Shown: piece after piece, positions 62,736 through 64,000 of the stretch
Layout of the letters: each line of letters begins with the position of its first letter
Position numbering within the stretch: the first letter of the stretch is position 1
NCBI RefSeq assembly: GCF_036850765.1
Contig: NC_089490.1
Coordinates: forward strand, 389,746,558 to 389,810,557
Length of the DNA: 64,000 nt
Source of the DNA: Saccopteryx bilineata
Taxonomy: Eukaryota; Chordata; Mammalia; Chiroptera; Emballonuridae
Direction: 5' to 3'
The notes under the pieces: generated by a model
Databases searched by the model: none
Seen by the model: the letters and a program-made list of their open reading frames with translations, nothing else
What the model was told of the DNA's origin: nothing
Translations under genes and position numbers: made by a program

Positions 62736-64000
62736 AAGTACATTTGTATTTTTCAGGTCACATGTCCCAGTTTGTGGTGTAAAACTGGTCACCTGGGGAG
62801 ATGATTCCCAAAATGAAGACATTTTCATTTGAGGGCAATACACATTAGAGCCATTCACTCTTACTGCCTCTCTGAACCTGTAGCTGAAACTTCTTGTTTA
62901 AACTGTCTGGAGTGAGGAGGGGGTGGGAAGGGGAAAGAAGAGAAGGGAGCTCCGCTTTCTTATTTGCTAGACTTATGGTTATTATAACCAGACATCTGCA
63001 TTTGGTTTCCAGAAGGTTGTAGCCAATCCAAAAGAGAAACTTTCTCTCGTCCTTATTATCCATGCCCAAAAGGTGGTGGCAATCCAAGGAAGGCGACACT
63101 GGAGCACTTCCCCCAACTGCGTTGCAGGCCGGGCAGGAACTGGAGCTGCTGCATTTGCAGAGATCACTGCAGGCCCTCAAAGCTATTTTATTTCATGTGT
63201 TAATCAGGTGTCTCTCCCAATGCCTGACTCTGTACCTGCCTGGTCCTACACTCAGTCAGGGGGAGGGTTCCTCTCCCCCAAAAAAGCTCTGCCTGGAGCC
63301 ACTAGCTTCCCGGCCCCAGAAAACCTCCGATGATAAATTATGCAGCAGCACCTTTGTGTTGCTGCCTCTCAGCCAGATGGGTTCGCTCCCAGTCTTTTGT
63401 TTCCGGCTTTGCTTGCAGCTCTGATCCTCCGCTCTGCACAGAGGTGAGGCGGGGAGCTCCTGTAGGCCAAGTTAGGGCTTGCAGCAGGTCCTAACAAGGC
63501 TTTCCCAGCTGAGTCTCAGACAGCACCCTTCCCTTGCTTAGTTTAACCTGAGTGAACAGGGAAGCAGGGCGTTAGGGACCCTTCCAGTTAGTCCACTCAA
63601 CTGTGAGCAAGGATGGAAATGCCTACGTGCAGTGAAAGAATGAAGTGTGCCTGGAAGGGCATAAGAGGTGCCTAGGGGCACCTAGGATGTTTGCTTCTCG
63701 CTAAATCAAAAATGCAGAACAGAAAATGGAGTCAAATGACTGCCAGGAAAGCTAGAGAAGCAGCTCTTTTTAACAGCTGCTCTAGGTTACATACAGTCAG
63801 CTTTCTGCAGCCCCCCAAAACATCCCATCACTTGGCACCAAGCTAAAAGGAAGAGACAACAGGGGTCAAACTTTGAGGTAGAGGAGCTGGGGGTGAGTCT
63901 GGGACTCCGAGACCCACATCAATTATCCCTGCACATTGACAGGATTCCTGATTGAAGACGGTAGTCACTGAAGGCAGGCGGCTTTGCAACAGCCCAGCCC

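Overview
The window is vertebrate, specifically mammalian, nuclear DNA. It holds a large multi-exon gene with GT-AG introns and a dense load of interspersed repeats. The repeats point to a bat: several tRNA-derived SINE families with heads such as 'gccctggccggttggctcag' and 'cctgaccaggcggtggcgcag', and many small hAT elements with intact 8-bp target duplications. The bat family cannot be fixed from the window alone. SINE labels used below: SINE-A (about 350 bp, 'cctgaccaggyggtggcgcagtgg' head), SINE-B (about 370-400 bp, 'gccctggccggttggctcag' head, 'gcttcagaaaaat' tail), SINE-C (about 190-215 bp, 'cctgacctgtggtggcgcag' head) and SINE-D (about 150-190 bp).

The main gene is LRP4, on the minus strand. 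Coding exons 2 to 38 run from 51197 down to the stop at 13133. All 37 exons were read in the sequence and their splice phases join without a break. Together they give 5666 coding nt. With the 52 coding nt of exon 1 found in human LRP4, the total is 5718 nt, or 1905 codons, the human length. Exon 1 (signal peptide) and the LRP4 promoter were not found and should lie beyond the right edge. The protein has eight LDLR class A modules, two EGF-like modules, four YWTD beta-propellers each followed by an EGF-like module, a Ser/Thr-rich stalk, one transmembrane helix, and a cytoplasmic tail with NPSY and a C-terminal ESQV.

Layout: 1-1170 is a nested SINE/hAT cluster. 1850-2700 is a CpG island with a probable minus-strand first exon (donor after 2385), inferred from synteny to be CKAP5. 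2700-10960 is intergenic DNA with SINEs and old repeats. About 10960-13132 is the probable LRP4 3' UTR. 13133-51197 is the LRP4 exon-intron body. 51198-64000 is the partial intron 1. Intron 1 carries a plus-strand processed pseudogene of PRELID3B (57435-58813) with an exact 15-bp target duplication, several hAT/Tigger elements, and SINEs.

No unprecedented gene system was found. The most interesting structures are repeat-derived: an inverted pair of near-identical hAT elements bracketing LRP4 exons 14-15; a CTCF-like motif carried, sometimes in tandem, by nearly every SINE-B copy; a hAT element ending 18 bp from the exon 20 splice donor; a set of hAT target duplications sharing a central TA; and a MITE with its end repeated internally in direct orientation.
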